64,000 nucleotides of DNA from Gammaproteobacteria bacterium (GCA_022072255.1 JAJVHZ010000036.1:1-64000); one strand, 5' to 3'. Shown: positions 22,933-32,963, counted from the stretch's first letter. The notes: a model not told the origin generated them from the sequence alone. Translations and numbers: made by a program.

Positions 22933-25770
22933 ATGCAACGCCAGCAGAACGCCACGAACCGCCCGCCGCGTCCGCGCTCCAGTGAGGAGCGTTTCGTCGC
23001 CATCAACCGCGAGCGGCTGCGGCGGATCCGCGAGGCGCTCACGCCGCGCCAGCGCGACTTCCTGGAGCTGCTGCCGCTGCTGTTCCACAGCAACCATCCA
23101 CTCCTGCCGGGTTACGTCAACCAGACCACTCCCTGCGGTGTGCGCGACTACGCCCCGACCCAGGAGACCCTCACGGCCGCCCAGCGCGTCACGCGCTCCT
23201 ACAGTCACGAGCGCCGGATCCTGCCGCGACTGGACATCATGGGCCTGTACATGATGGGCTCCTGCGGGACCATCGCGTACACGCCGGGCAGCGACTTCGA
23301 CATCTGGCTCTGCCATACGCCCGGGCTCGAGCAAGCCGCGGTCGCGGACCTGCGCCTGAAGGCCACGCGCATCGAGGAGGCGGCCAGCGAGCTGAACCTC
23401 GACGTCCATTTCTTCGTCTTCGATCCGGAGAGCTTCCGGCGCGGCGAGCTCTCCTCGCTGTCCGCGGAGAGCAGCGGCAGCTCGCAGCATTATCTGCTGC
23501 TCGATGAGTTCTACCGCTCCGCCGTGGTGCTGGCCGGCCTCTGCCCCCTGTGGTGGCGGGTGCCGCCGGAGCAGGAGCGCGAGTACACCACGGTGGCAAG
23601 GAAACTGGTGGAAGGACGGTTCATCGGTCAGCACGACTACATCGATTTCGGCGGCCTGGAGCGCGTGCCGGCGGAGGAGTTCTTCGGCGCCGCTGTCTGG
23701 CACATCTACAAGTCGATCAACTCGCCGTACAAATCCGTGCTCAAGCTCATCCTCATCGAGGCCTACGCGCAGGAATACCCGGACATCGATCTGCTGGCCC
23801 TGCATTACAAGCGTCTGGTCTACGAGGGGGAGACCAATCTGAACGCCATCGACCCCTATCTGCTGATGTACCGCAAGGTCGAGGGTTATCTCACCCGGCG
23901 CGGCGACACGGAGCGACTGCACCTGTTCAGGAGATGCTTCTATTTCAAGGTGGAGGAGCGGTTGACGGCGCGATCCGCCCGTGGCGAGGAGAGCTGGCGA
24001 CGCGAGGTGCTGCGCGAACTGGTCTCCTCCTGGGGCTGGGACACGGCCCACCTCGCACTGCTGGACTCGCGCGATCAGTGGAAGGTGCCGGTGGTGCTCG
24101 ACCAGCGCCGCGATCTCATCGCCGCCCTGACGCAGAGTTACCGCCTGCTCTCCCAGTTCGGCCGCGAGCAGGCGGACTCCGCGCGCATCAGCCAGCGCGA
24201 CCTGCACGTGCTCGGGCGCAAGCTGTATTCCGCGTTCGAACGCAAGGCCGGCAAGATCGAGATCGTGAATCGCGGCATCGCGCCCGACATCGCCGAGCAG
24301 CGCCTGTCCCTGCATCTGCTCGGCGATGCCGCCACGGAGTCCGGCTGGCTGCTGTTCACCGACGCCGTCGCCCCCGAGGACATCGGCCAGCATGCGGCAG
24401 TCCGGCGCTCCACCAGCATCGTCGACGCGCTCGCCTGGTGCCACTTCAACCGCATCATCGCCGGTGATACCCAGATCACCGCCTATGCCGGCGCGCAACC
24501 CTACCCGGCGCGCGAGCTCCGATCGATCCTCGGCGCCCTGGAGGGCACCTTCCCGGGCGGCCTGCTCGGCAGCTCGGATTGCACCGATCTGACGCGGGCG
24601 CCACAACTGCTGCGTGCGGCACTGTTCGTGAATATCGGGCTCGAACATCAGCCCGGCCTCGCGCGCAGCGCCGACATGATCGCAAGCAGTCGCACCGACC
24701 CGTTGAGCTTCGGGGGCATGCACGACAACCTCACCGAGTGCTTCGACCTCGTCCTGATGACGAGCTGGGAGGAGGTGTTCAGCTTCCACTACCGGGGCCT
24801 GGACGGCCTGCTGCAATGCCTGTGCGAGTACCTGCGTCTGCGCGCCAACGCGGGATCCGCGACCGTCCCGGAGACCTTCAGCACGCACTGCTTCTCGCCG
24901 GGCCACGGCGCCAACATCAGTCAGCGCTTCCACGCCCTGTTCGACGACATTTCCAGGAGCGTGCAGGAGACCGCAGGGCACTGGCGTTACATACTCGAGG
25001 CCGCTGACAACTACTACGCGATCGTGCGCGACGACGGCGGCATACGCTTCGAGCGGGTCGGCAACTACGCCGGCCTCATCGCCTTCCTGGGACGGCCGGT
25101 GCCGCGTTACGCGCACACCCGCTTCGATCGCTACGCTCTGCGCAACGAGCCGCTGCCCCGCCTGTACGAGCTCAATCGCGCGGATGCCATTCAGACCTTC
25201 TATCGGGTCCTGGGCAAGGAGGCCGAGCTGTTCGTGATCGACGAACGGGGCAGCCTGTTCACGCAGACCCTGGCGTTCCACAACCAGCACGTGCTGCTCG
25301 ATAATCTCGCGCGCTTCTTCCGCAGCACGGCGCAGCGCATGACCCCCGGATCGGGCTTCAACAGCGAGTCTCGAAGGACGGGATTCGAGTTTCGCCACCT
25401 CGCCGGCGGCGCGAAGCGCGAGTTCGCGATCGAGCCGGTCAGCTACAACCCCGATCTCGGGCGGCAGTACCTGCAGATCAAGGTTCTGGTGGAGGCCGGT
25501 GAGGACTCCTCGCATCGGCACACGGTGATCTGCGACGGCCGGGAATTCTCCTCGCTGGCGCATGGCGCCGACCTGTTCCGCGTCGTTGCCAGGCACGTAC
25601 TGTCGGTCCGGACGCCCGGCTCGGCGTATCCCATCTACATCACCGACATCGATCTCTCCGGCGTGCAACTACCCGGCGAAGGCGATCAGACGGTGCGGCT
25701 GCTCGAGCAGAAGCGACTGATCGAGGAACGGCTGAACCGCGCCCTCGACGAGCTCTCCGCGGCCGGCTGA
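22933..25770 (+). CDS. cyaA: Class I adenylate cyclase
   Basis: Makes cyclic AMP from ATP. 945 residues, against about 850 in E. coli. The nucleotidyltransferase-type catalytic centre MGSCGTIAYTPGSDFDIWLCH lies near residues 110-130, followed by the class I catalytic features FIGQHDYIDFGG, AVWHIYKSINSPYKSVLKLILIEAY and NAIDPYLLMYRKVEGYL. The large C-terminal half is the regulatory region. ATG 22933 follows a stop-free upstream stretch with no similarity, so I take the first ATG matching family length. Class I cyclases are essentially gammaproteobacterial, which supports the taxonomic call. A CRP-like site precedes it. Confidence 0.95.
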   Translation: MQRQQNATNRPPRPRSSEERFVAINRERLRRIREALTPRQRDFLELLPLLFHSNHPLLPGYVNQTTPCGVRDYAPTQETLTAAQRVTRSYSHERRILPRLDIMGLYMMGSCGTIAYTPGSDFDIWLCHTPGLEQAAVADLRLKATRIEEAASELNLDVHFFVFDPESFRRGELSSLSAESSGSSQHYLLLDEFYRSAVVLAGLCPLWWRVPPEQEREYTTVARKLVEGRFIGQHDYIDFGGLERVPAEEFFGAAVWHIYKSINSPYKSVLKLILIEAYAQEYPDIDLLALHYKRLVYEGETNLNAIDPYLLMYRKVEGYLTRRGDTERLHLFRRCFYFKVEERLTARSARGEESWRREVLRELVSSWGWDTAHLALLDSRDQWKVPVVLDQRRDLIAALTQSYRLLSQFGREQADSARISQRDLHVLGRKLYSAFERKAGKIEIVNRGIAPDIAEQRLSLHLLGDAATESGWLLFTDAVAPEDIGQHAAVRRSTSIVDALAWCHFNRIIAGDTQITAYAGAQPYPARELRSILGALEGTFPGGLLGSSDCTDLTRAPQLLRAALFVNIGLEHQPGLARSADMIASSRTDPLSFGGMHDNLTECFDLVLMTSWEEVFSFHYRGLDGLLQCLCEYLRLRANAGSATVPETFSTHCFSPGHGANISQRFHALFDDISRSVQETAGHWRYILEAADNYYAIVRDDGGIRFERVGNYAGLIAFLGRPVPRYAHTRFDRYALRNEPLPRLYELNRADAIQTFYRVLGKEAELFVIDERGSLFTQTLAFHNQHVLLDNLARFFRSTAQRMTPGSGFNSESRRTGFEFRHLAGGAKREFAIEPVSYNPDLGRQYLQIKVLVEAGEDSSHRHTVICDGREFSSLAHGADLFRVVARHVLSVRTPGSAYPIYITDIDLSGVQLPGEGDQTVRLLEQKRLIEERLNRALDELSAAG

Positions 25771-25807
25771 GCGCGGTGCGACCGCCACGCGGGCGGCGGC
25801 ATCGGGT

Positions 25808-25813
25808 TAGAAT
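25808..25813 (+). promoter_or_regulatory. Candidate -10 element (TAGAAT) for the DUF815-hpt-mtiP operon
   Basis: TAGAAT, five of six consensus bases, lies 35 bp before the ATG at 25849 and just after the cyaA stop. It suggests the three downstream genes have their own promoter. No clear -35. Confidence 0.4.
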
Positions 25814-25848
25814 GGGGCGCGGCCACCGCCGTCCCATGACCCGATCAC

Positions 25849-26736
25849 ATGACGCTTTCCGAAGAGCTGACGCAGCGCCTGCTGCACCTCATCGCGCGCA
25901 TCGATGCGCTGCTCCCGGACGCGCCGGCGATCGATGTCGACTGGAGCGCGCCGGCCTACCTCTGGCGCCGGCAGGGATATCGAGGGTACCTGCGCCCGGT
26001 GCGCGTACCGGGAAAGGCGCGACTCGGTGACCTGCTGTGCATCGACGAGCAGCGACGCCAGATCGATCTGAACACCCGCCAGTTCCTCGCCGGCCTGCCC
26101 GCCAACAACGTGCTGCTGTGGGGTCCGCGCGGCACCGGCAAGTCCTCCCTCATCAGGGCGCTGCTGAACACGTATCGCGACCGGGGACTGCGCCTCATCG
26201 AGGTGGAGCGCGAACACCTGACCGACATGCCCGTGATCCTGGATTGCATCGAAGGCCGGCCGGAGCGATTCATCCTCTACTGCGACGATCTGTCGTTCGA
26301 GGCCCGCGACTCCGGCTACAAGGCACTGAAGGTGCTGCTCGACGGTTCGGTGCACGCCCCGCCCGAGAACGCCCTCGTCTATGCGACCTCCAACCGCCGT
26401 CACCTGCTGCCGGAACGCGCCGCCGACAATCTCGACGCGCAGTTCATCGACGGCGAGCTGCACCAGTCCGAGGCGGTCGAGGAGAGGATCTCGCTTTCCG
26501 AGCGCTTCGGCATCTGGCTGGCATTCCACCCTTTCAGCCAGGAAGAGTACCTGCGCATCGTCGCGCACTGGCTGGAACGGCTCGGCGTCGGGGACGCCGG
26601 CCGCCGCAGTGCCGAGCGGGCGGCGCTGCAATGGGCAATGCTGCACGGATCGCGTAGTGGGCGTTCCGCCTGGCAGTTCGCGAAGGACTGGGCGGGCCGG
26701 ACGTCACTGCCACATGACCGGGACCCGGAGGGCTGA
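25849..26736 (+). CDS. DUF815-family P-loop ATPase
   Basis: 295 residues. AAA-like P-loop ATPase with Walker A GPRGTGKSSL (about 87-96) and Walker B FILYCDDLSF (about 141-150), followed by a sensor-like YATSNRRHLLPER. The N-terminus (WSAPAYLWRRQGYRGYLRPV) and LLCIDEQRRQIDLNTRQFLAG are typical of the DUF815 group, which has no established function. It starts an apparent operon: HPRT begins 2 bp after its stop behind a GGAGG site. A nucleic-acid or protein remodelling role is conceivable but not shown. Confidence 0.85.
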   Translation: MTLSEELTQRLLHLIARIDALLPDAPAIDVDWSAPAYLWRRQGYRGYLRPVRVPGKARLGDLLCIDEQRRQIDLNTRQFLAGLPANNVLLWGPRGTGKSSLIRALLNTYRDRGLRLIEVEREHLTDMPVILDCIEGRPERFILYCDDLSFEARDSGYKALKVLLDGSVHAPPENALVYATSNRRHLLPERAADNLDAQFIDGELHQSEAVEERISLSERFGIWLAFHPFSQEEYLRIVAHWLERLGVGDAGRRSAERAALQWAMLHGSRSGRSAWQFAKDWAGRTSLPHDRDPEG

Positions 26737-26738
26737 TC

Positions 26739-27302
26739 GTGCAGGACAGGCCGGGCCATGAGGAGTTGATGCGCGTGCGCCGCGACGCCGAGCTCGTCTA
26801 CGGACGCCAGGAGATCGAGGCTGCCCTGGACCGCATGGCCGCGGCGATCACCGCGCGTCTTGCCGATCGGGATCCCATATTGCTGGCGGTGATGATCGGG
26901 GGCATCGTTCCGCTCGGCGCCCTGCTGCCGCGGCTGCAGTTCCCCCTGCAGGTCGACTACCTGCACGCCACGCGCTACCAGGGCAGCACGCGGGGCGGCC
27001 ATCTCGCCTGGCTGCGCAAGCCCGGTTTGAGCCTGAAGGACCGCTCGGTGCTGATCGTCGACGACGTACTCGATCACGGCATCACGCTGGCGGCCATTCT
27101 CGAGGATTGCCGCGACGCCGGCGCGCGAGAGGTATTGACCGCCGTGCTGATATCCAAGCGCCTGGCGCTGCGCAAGGGCCTGCAGGCGGCGGACTTCGCC
27201 GCGCTGGAGACCGGCGACAGGTATCTCTTCGGCTGGGGCATGGATTATCACGGCTACCTGCGCAATGGCGAGGGCATCTACGCCGCGAGGATACAGGCGT
27301 GA
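26739..27302 (+). CDS. hpt: Hypoxanthine(-guanine) phosphoribosyltransferase
   Basis: 187 residues of the type I PRTase fold. The PRPP loop is VLIVDDVLDHGITLAAI (about 105-121), with two acidic residues followed by a flexible loop, preceded by IGGIVPLGALLPRL and DYLHATRYQG. YLFGWGMDYHGYLRNGEGIYA near the C-terminus is the purine-base region of hypoxanthine PRTases. It converts hypoxanthine and PRPP to IMP. GTG start with GGAGG seven bases upstream. The stop overlaps the next gene's GTG by 4 bp, coupling it to the phosphorylase that would release hypoxanthine. Confidence 0.85.
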   Translation: MQDRPGHEELMRVRRDAELVYGRQEIEAALDRMAAAITARLADRDPILLAVMIGGIVPLGALLPRLQFPLQVDYLHATRYQGSTRGGHLAWLRKPGLSLKDRSVLIVDDVLDHGITLAAILEDCRDAGAREVLTAVLISKRLALRKGLQAADFAALETGDRYLFGWGMDYHGYLRNGEGIYAARIQA

Positions 27303-28045
27303 TCGGCATCATCGCCGGCACCGGCCTGGAGGAGATCGAGGATCTGCAGGCGCGGCGCGAGCTGCGGATTGCCACCCCGTACGGACCGCCGTCGGGGCCG
27401 ATCCGCGCCGGCGAACTGGCCGGCGTGCCGGTGGCGTTTCTCACCCGTCACGGCTGCGGCCACGCGCTGCCGCCGCACCGGATCAACTATCGCGCCAATC
27501 TGTTCGCCCTGAAGCAGGCGGGAGCCCGCCGCATCGTCGCCGTCGCTGCCGTCGGCGGCATCACCGCCGGCATGCGCCCGGGCCGGCTCGTCGTTCCCTC
27601 GCAGCTCATCGACTACACCTGGGGCCGGGATCACACCTTTTCCGACGGCGGCGCCAGCGCCGTGATGCACGTCGACTTCACCGATCCGTACTGCGAGCCA
27701 ACCCGCGCGGTGCTCCTCGATGCGGCGCTCGCGGCCGGCATCGATGCCGCCCGTGACGGGGTCTACGGGGCCACCCAGGGACCGCGGCTGGAGACCGCGG
27801 CGGAGATAACGCGCATGGAGCGCGACGGCTGCGACATCGTCGGAATGACCGGCATGCCGGAGGCGGCGCTGGCGCGCGAACTCGGGATCCCCTATGCCTG
27901 CTGCGCAGTCGTGGCCAACTGGGCCGCCGGCCGCAGCACCGGTCCCATCACCATGGAGACGATCACGGCCGCGCTTGCCGGTGGAATGGCCGACGTGATG
28001 CGGCTGCTGTCGCGGGCAGCGCCGTCCCTGCACGCGATGTCCTGA
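27299..28045 (+). CDS. S-methyl-5'-thioinosine phosphorylase (MTIP)
   Basis: 248 residues of the purine nucleoside phosphorylase/MTAP superfamily. Motifs: IIAGTGLEEIE (phosphate loop), FLTRHGCGHALPPHRINYRANL, VAAVGGI, GVYGATQGPRLETAAEI and MTGMPEAALARELGIPYACC. Length and these motifs match the MTIP characterised in P. aeruginosa, which acts on methylthioinosine, giving hypoxanthine and 5-methylthioribose-1-phosphate, rather than on methylthioadenosine. The context supports this: HPRT is coupled upstream, csiV-mfd is the neighbour as in Pseudomonas, and the MTA deaminase and MtnA are in this window. Start GTG 27299 overlaps the HPRT stop. Adenine-specific MTAP is the alternative. Confidence 0.85.
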   Translation: MIGIIAGTGLEEIEDLQARRELRIATPYGPPSGPIRAGELAGVPVAFLTRHGCGHALPPHRINYRANLFALKQAGARRIVAVAAVGGITAGMRPGRLVVPSQLIDYTWGRDHTFSDGGASAVMHVDFTDPYCEPTRAVLLDAALAAGIDAARDGVYGATQGPRLETAAEITRMERDGCDIVGMTGMPEAALARELGIPYACCAVVANWAAGRSTGPITMETITAALAGGMADVMRLLSRAAPSLHAMS

Positions 28046-28066
28046 TCGCGGCCCGCGGCCGCCGCA

Positions 28067-28654
28067 TCAGTCTCCCGATTCCCGCACGCGCGTCACCTGG
28101 ATCAGCAGGCCGCACAGCGGGTTGTCGACATAGTGCAGTTCGCCGATGCGGACCGAGCGCCGCGCGCGGAGCACGGCCACGGTGCCGTCGCGCCGGCATG
28201 CGAGATCGGCGCTGAAGGCGAGCTGCTGACCGACCTGCAGCGCTGCGTAGCCGCGCACGCCGGACTCCTCGATGCCCTCCGGATCGCCAATCCGCAACGG
28301 CGGGGATTGCGCGGCGTTCTGCCGCCAGCCGATGTGCAGCACCGTGCGGTACTTCCCGGACCGGTCGAGCCGGCGCGCGGAGTCCTCCAGCAGCATCGCA
28401 TCCCGGGGCAGCGGCGCCGGGTCGATCGCGCCGGCCGCGACCGGCGGACCTCGCGGAATCGCCGGCGTGGCCGGGTCGTGGACTGGAACGGCGGCGCGCA
28501 GATGATGGAACACGATCATCTCGACCTGGTAGACAGGTTCGGCGCGCGCCACGCGGGGTGCGATCGTCGCAGCCGAAAGCACGGCGGTCGCGACGATCGC
28601 CCTGCACAGGCGAAGTGCGGCGGCAGTGCCCGCAGCGGGAGGGGGCCGACTCAC
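28067..28654 (-). CDS. csiV: CsiV-family periplasmic protein
   Basis: 195 residues with a long signal peptide (CRAIVATAVLSAATIAPRVARA, cleavage near 38). Mature protein opens with YQVEMIVFHH, the CsiV hallmark, and later has SGKYRTVLHIGWRQ, a typical CsiV strand. In Vibrio CsiV is a peptidoglycan-binding activator of the LpoA-PBP1a synthase; a similar role here is inferred. It is coupled to mfd by a GTGA overlap, the usual neighbourhood of this family, and converges on the MTIP gene. Confidence 0.8.
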   Translation of the reverse strand: MSRPPPAAGTAAALRLCRAIVATAVLSAATIAPRVARAEPVYQVEMIVFHHLRAAVPVHDPATPAIPRGPPVAAGAIDPAPLPRDAMLLEDSARRLDRSGKYRTVLHIGWRQNAAQSPPLRIGDPEGIEESGVRGYAALQVGQQLAFSADLACRRDGTVAVLRARRSVRIGELHYVDNPLCGLLIQVTRVRESGD

Positions 28655-31600
28655 CCTGCCTCCACGCTGCGGTCGGCGCGGGCGGGCGGTGCGTGCGTCG
28701 TGCCCCCGAACAGCGACAGCAGATCGAAGAGCTCCTCGACCCGGGCCTGCGGATCGGGCAGCGGTTTGAGCACGCGCAGCTTCTCGCCGCCTTCCAGCTT
28801 GTAGAGCTTCGGCTGCTGCTGGACGAGGCGGATCACCGTCATCGGGTCGATCTTCGGCTGCGGATCGAACTGCAGGCGCCCGCCCTTCGCGCTGAGATCC
28901 ACCTTGCGCAGCCCGACGGCATCGGCGAGCAGCTTGGCGCGGGTCAGCACGAACATGCTCTGCGCCGGCGCGGGCAGCGGCCCGAAGCGATCGACGACCT
29001 CCTCGCGCAGCACCGTCAGCACCTCCTCGTCGGCGGCGCTGCTGATCCGCTTGTAGAGGATGAGCCGGGTATGCACGTCCGGTATGTAATCCTCCGGGAA
29101 CAGCGCCGGCAGGTGCAGGTTGATCTCCGCCGGCACGGCGGCGGCATCGAGCGGCGGCTGCCTGCCCGCCCTGAGGCTCCTGACGGCCCGCTCCAGCAGC
29201 TCGGTGTACATGGCGAAGCCGACCTCCTGGATGTGGCCGCTCTGCTCCTCGCCCAGTATCTCGCCGGCGCCGCGGATCTCCAGATCGTGCGTCGCCAGCG
29301 TGAAACCCATGCCCAGTTCCTCCAGCGCCTCGATCGCCTCCAGCCGCTTCTGCGCGTCGCCGCTCAGGGTCGTCTTCAAGCCGGTCCGCGGATCCACGCG
29401 CGAGGGCACCAGCAGGTAGGCGTAGGCGCGATGATGCGAGCGCCCGACACGGCCGCGGAGCTGGTAGAGCTGCGCCAGCCCGAAGCGGTCGGCGCGGTCG
29501 ATGACGATGGTGTTGGCCGTCGGCACGTCGATGCCGGTCTCGATAATGGTCGTGCAGACCAGGACATTGACGCGGCGATGGTAGAAATCGAGCATCACGC
29601 GCTCCAGGTCGCGTTCGCGCATCTGGCCGTGCGCGATCGCCACGCGCCCCTGCGGGATGAGTTCGGCGACCTTTCTGGCCGTCTTCTCGATGGTGTCGAC
29701 GTCATTGTGCAGGAAATAGACCTGGCCGCCGCGACTCACCTCGCGCAGCAGAGCCTCCTTCAGCAGCGCATCTTCCCACTCGCGCACGAAGGTCTTCACC
29801 GCCAGGCGCCGGGATGGCGGCGTGGCGATGATCGACAGCTCGCGCACGTTGCTGAGCGCCAGGTTCAGAGTCCTGGGAATCGGTGTGGCGGTGAGCGTCA
29901 GGATATCCACCTCGGCGCGCAGCTTCTTGAACTGCTCCTTCTGCTGCACGCCGAAACGATGCTCCTCGTCGACGATGATGAGACCGAGCCGCTTGAAGCC
30001 GATGCCCGGCTGCAAGAGCTTGTGCGTGCCGATGACGATGTCCACCGTGCCGTCGGCGAGTCCGCGCACTACGCTGTCCTGATCCTTTCTGCCGCGGAAG
30101 CGCGACAACTGCTCGATGCGCATCGGCCAGTCGGCGAAGCGATCGCGGAAATTCTGGTAATGCTGCTGTGCCAGCAGGGTCGTGGGCACGAGCACGGCCA
30201 CCTGCCGGCCGTCGTGCGCGGCGACGAAGGCCGCGCGCATCGCCACCTCGGTCTTGCCGAAACCGACATCGCCGCACACCAGCCGGTCCATGGGCTGGGC
30301 ACTCTGCATGTCCTTCAGCACACCCTCGATGGCCGCGGCCTGATCCGCGGTCTCCTCGAACGGGAACTTCTCCACGAAGGCGTTGTAGGCCGCGACGTCG
30401 AGATCGAAGCGGTGGCCCTGCCGCGCCGCGCGGCGGGCATGGATCTCGAGCAGCTCCGCGGCGACGTCGCGGGCGCGTTCCGCGGCCCGAGCGCGCGCCT
30501 TCGCCCATTGCCCGCTGCCGAGCTTGTGCAGGGGCGCGAGGTCCGGATCGATGCCGGTGTAGCGGCTGATGAAGTGCAGTGAGGACACCGGCACGTAGAG
30601 TTTGTCGGCATCGGCGTACTCCAGGTGCAGATACTCCGCGTCGATCCCGTCCACCGCCAGGGTGATGAGTCCGCGGTAACGGCCGACACCGTGCTGCTGG
30701 TGCACGACGGGCGCCCCGGGGCGCAACTCCGTGAGGTCCCTGATGATGGCCTCGGGATCGCGCGTCGCGGCGCGTCTGCGGCGCTGCTGCACCGCGCGCT
30801 CGCCGAACAGTTGCGACTCGGCGACGACCGCCATGCCGTCGCCGGGCAGCAGCAGGCCCTGCGTCAGCGGCGCGACGGCCAGGCTGAGCGGGGCATCGCC
30901 CGACTCGAATGCCGGCCAGCTCTCGACGACGATCGGCCGCAGGCCGTGGCCGCCGAGGACCTCGATCAGCGTCTCGCGTCTGCCGGCGGACTCGGCCGCG
31001 ATCAGTACGCGGCCGGCGAACCCGCCGAGAAACCGATCGAGCAGCGCGAATGGCGCCGCGGCGCGACTGTCCACCGGCATCGCCGTGGGCAGCGCGGTGT
31101 CGAATTCGATGAGCCCTGCCGCGCCCTCCTCCTCGTCGCCGCGCACGAAGATCTCCCCGTGGCGCCGACAGGCTCCGTAGAACTCCTCGAGCGGCAGGAA
31201 CAGCTCACCGGGGGCGAGCAACGGCCGCTGGACGTCGTGGCGCCCCTGCTCGTAGCGCGTCTCCACTTCCTCGCGGAACTCACGGGCCGCCGCCGCGATG
31301 CCCTCGTCGAGGACGACCAGGGCCGTGGGCGGCAGATAGTCGAAGAAGGTCGCGGTGCCGTCGAAAAACAGCGGCAGGTAGTACTCGATGCCGGCGGGAC
31401 AGAAGCCTTCGCTGACGTCGTTGTACACCGGCGAGTTGGTCGGCTTGCCCTCGAACCGCTGGCGCCAGCGCTGGCGGAAGGTGCCAATCGCCTGCTCGTG
31501 CAATGGAAATTCGCGCGCCGGCAGCAGCCGCATCTCCTCCACGACGCCCGTGGAGACCTGGGATTCCGGATCGAAGGTGCGGATGGTGTCGATCTCCTCG

Positions 31601-32184
31601 TCGAGCAGATCGATCCGGAACGGCACCTCGCTGCCCATGGGGAAGAGGTCGATCAGCGAGCCGCGCACGGCGAAATCGCCGTGCTCGGCCACCTGCGGGC
31701 TGGCACGATAGCCGGCGGCCTCCAGGCGTCGACGGAAGGCCTCGCGATCGAGCCGATCGCCCCGCCGCAGGCTGAAGCTGTTGCCGGAGACGAAGGCCAG
31801 CGGACACATCCGATGCATCAGCGTGTTGAGCGAGGCGACGATCACCCCGCGGCGCATGTCGGGAAGCCGCGCCAGCAGCGCCAGGCGATCGGAGATGATG
31901 TCCTGGTAGGGCGAGAACTGATCGTAGGGCAGCGTCTCCCAGCCCGGGAACAGCACCACCGGCACGCCGGCCTGTCCGTCGAGGAAGAACCGGATCTCCT
32001 CCATCAGCGCCTCGGCCACGGCCGGGTCGCGGGTGACCACCAGCACCGGGGAGTCGTGCTGGCGCGCCGCGCGGCCTATCGCCAGGGCGCGGGCGCTGCC
32101 GTACAGCCGGCGCCAGGTGTGGCGCTCACCGGCGCGCGGCAGCGGCGGCAGCAACGGGCTGTGGCGTGCGGTGTCCGTGTTCAC
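28651..32184 (-). CDS. mfd: Transcription-repair coupling factor Mfd
   Basis: 1177 residues. Displaces RNA polymerase stalled at lesions and recruits UvrA. The UvrB-homology N-terminus is visible (SPLLPPLPRAGERHTW, LFPGWETLPYDQFSP). It is followed by the RNAP-interacting CarD-like domain (APVVHQQHGVGRYRGL), the RecG-like translocase with Walker A CGDVGFGKTEVAMRAAF, DEEHRFGVQQKE and TATPIPRTL, and the C-terminal autoinhibitory region. The start is a GTG chosen from the family N-terminus; its ribosome site is weak. The stop overlaps the csiV start by 4 bp. Confidence 0.96.
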   Translation of the reverse strand: MNTDTARHSPLLPPLPRAGERHTWRRLYGSARALAIGRAARQHDSPVLVVTRDPAVAEALMEEIRFFLDGQAGVPVVLFPGWETLPYDQFSPYQDIISDRLALLARLPDMRRGVIVASLNTLMHRMCPLAFVSGNSFSLRRGDRLDREAFRRRLEAAGYRASPQVAEHGDFAVRGSLIDLFPMGSEVPFRIDLLDEEIDTIRTFDPESQVSTGVVEEMRLLPAREFPLHEQAIGTFRQRWRQRFEGKPTNSPVYNDVSEGFCPAGIEYYLPLFFDGTATFFDYLPPTALVVLDEGIAAAAREFREEVETRYEQGRHDVQRPLLAPGELFLPLEEFYGACRRHGEIFVRGDEEEGAAGLIEFDTALPTAMPVDSRAAAPFALLDRFLGGFAGRVLIAAESAGRRETLIEVLGGHGLRPIVVESWPAFESGDAPLSLAVAPLTQGLLLPGDGMAVVAESQLFGERAVQQRRRRAATRDPEAIIRDLTELRPGAPVVHQQHGVGRYRGLITLAVDGIDAEYLHLEYADADKLYVPVSSLHFISRYTGIDPDLAPLHKLGSGQWAKARARAAERARDVAAELLEIHARRAARQGHRFDLDVAAYNAFVEKFPFEETADQAAAIEGVLKDMQSAQPMDRLVCGDVGFGKTEVAMRAAFVAAHDGRQVAVLVPTTLLAQQHYQNFRDRFADWPMRIEQLSRFRGRKDQDSVVRGLADGTVDIVIGTHKLLQPGIGFKRLGLIIVDEEHRFGVQQKEQFKKLRAEVDILTLTATPIPRTLNLALSNVRELSIIATPPSRRLAVKTFVREWEDALLKEALLREVSRGGQVYFLHNDVDTIEKTARKVAELIPQGRVAIAHGQMRERDLERVMLDFYHRRVNVLVCTTIIETGIDVPTANTIVIDRADRFGLAQLYQLRGRVGRSHHRAYAYLLVPSRVDPRTGLKTTLSGDAQKRLEAIEALEELGMGFTLATHDLEIRGAGEILGEEQSGHIQEVGFAMYTELLERAVRSLRAGRQPPLDAAAVPAEINLHLPALFPEDYIPDVHTRLILYKRISSAADEEVLTVLREEVVDRFGPLPAPAQSMFVLTRAKLLADAVGLRKVDLSAKGGRLQFDPQPKIDPMTVIRLVQQQPKLYKLEGGEKLRVLKPLPDPQARVEELFDLLSLFGGTTHAPPARADRSVEAG

Positions 32185-32242
32185 GATCGTTCGCGGCCGG
32201 CGGTGTGTGCTCGGACGGGCAGGTGCGTGTACGGCTCGGCAA

Positions 32243-32962
32243 TCACGAACCGCCCGTCGCCTCGTTGATCGCCTGCTCGATGGCGGCCAGCGCACGCGCC
32301 GGATCGGGGGCGCGGGTGATGGGGCGGCCGATGACGAGATAATCCGCGCCGCTTCGCACCGCGCTGGCCGGGGTGGCGATACGGACCTGGTCGTCCGCGC
32401 CGTTCCCCGCCGGCCTTATGCCGGGCGTGACCAGCCTGAAATCCCGTGGCATCCCGGCCCGCAGCAGCGGCACCTCCTGCGGCGAGCACACGACACCGTC
32501 CATGCCGGCGCGCTCCGCCAGCCGCGCCAGCCGCAACACGGCCTCCTGCGGTGATCCGGCCAGACCGAGGTCATCCAGGTCGCCCTGCGCCATGCTGGTG
32601 AGCAGGGTCACGGCGATGAGCAGCGGTTTGTGGGCGGCGGCGTCCACCTGCTCGCGTGCCGCCCGCATCATCGCCGCGCCGCCGAGGGCGTGGACGTTCA
32701 CCATCCATACCCGGAGGGCCGCGGCGGCGGCGCAGGCCGCGCCGACCGTGTTGGGAATGTCGTGGAACTTCAGATCCAGGAAGACATCGAACCCGGCCGC
32801 CGTCATCGCGCGCACCAGCTCCGGGCCGGCGCGCGTGAACAGTTCCTTGCCGATCTTCAGCCGGCATCGCGCCGGATCCAGCCCGCGGACGAAGGCCAGC
32901 GCCGCATCGGGCTCGGAGAAGTCCAGCGCCACGATGATGCGGGGTCCGTTGCCGGCGGTCAT
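32243..32962 (-). CDS. pyrF: Orotidine 5'-phosphate decarboxylase
   Basis: Last step of UMP synthesis. 239 residues of TIM-barrel type: [29 protein letters not shown], and the catalytic [11 protein letters not shown] (Asp-Lys-Asp set near 68-78), VTPGIRP and [13 protein letters not shown] at the phosphate site. ATG 32962 follows the lapB stop by a single base (TGAGATG), and GAGG in the end of lapB can serve as ribosome site; an in-frame start seven codons earlier is less conserved. The lapB-pyrF linkage is standard in gammaproteobacteria. Confidence 0.95.
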   Translation of the reverse strand: MTAGNGPRIIVALDFSEPDAALAFVRGLDPARCRLKIGKELFTRAGPELVRAMTAAGFDVFLDLKFHDIPNTVGAACAAAAALRVWMVNVHALGGAAMMRAAREQVDAAAHKPLLIAVTLLTSMAQGDLDDLGLAGSPQEAVLRLARLAERAGMDGVVCSPQEVPLLRAGMPRDFRLVTPGIRPAGNGADDQVRIATPASAVRSGADYLVIGRPITRAPDPARALAAIEQAINEATGGS

Positions 32963-32963
32963 C

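Noticed and set aside
22924-25668. A 914-codon open frame antisense to cyaA
   Set aside because: Same reason: shadow of a well-defined class I adenylate cyclase.
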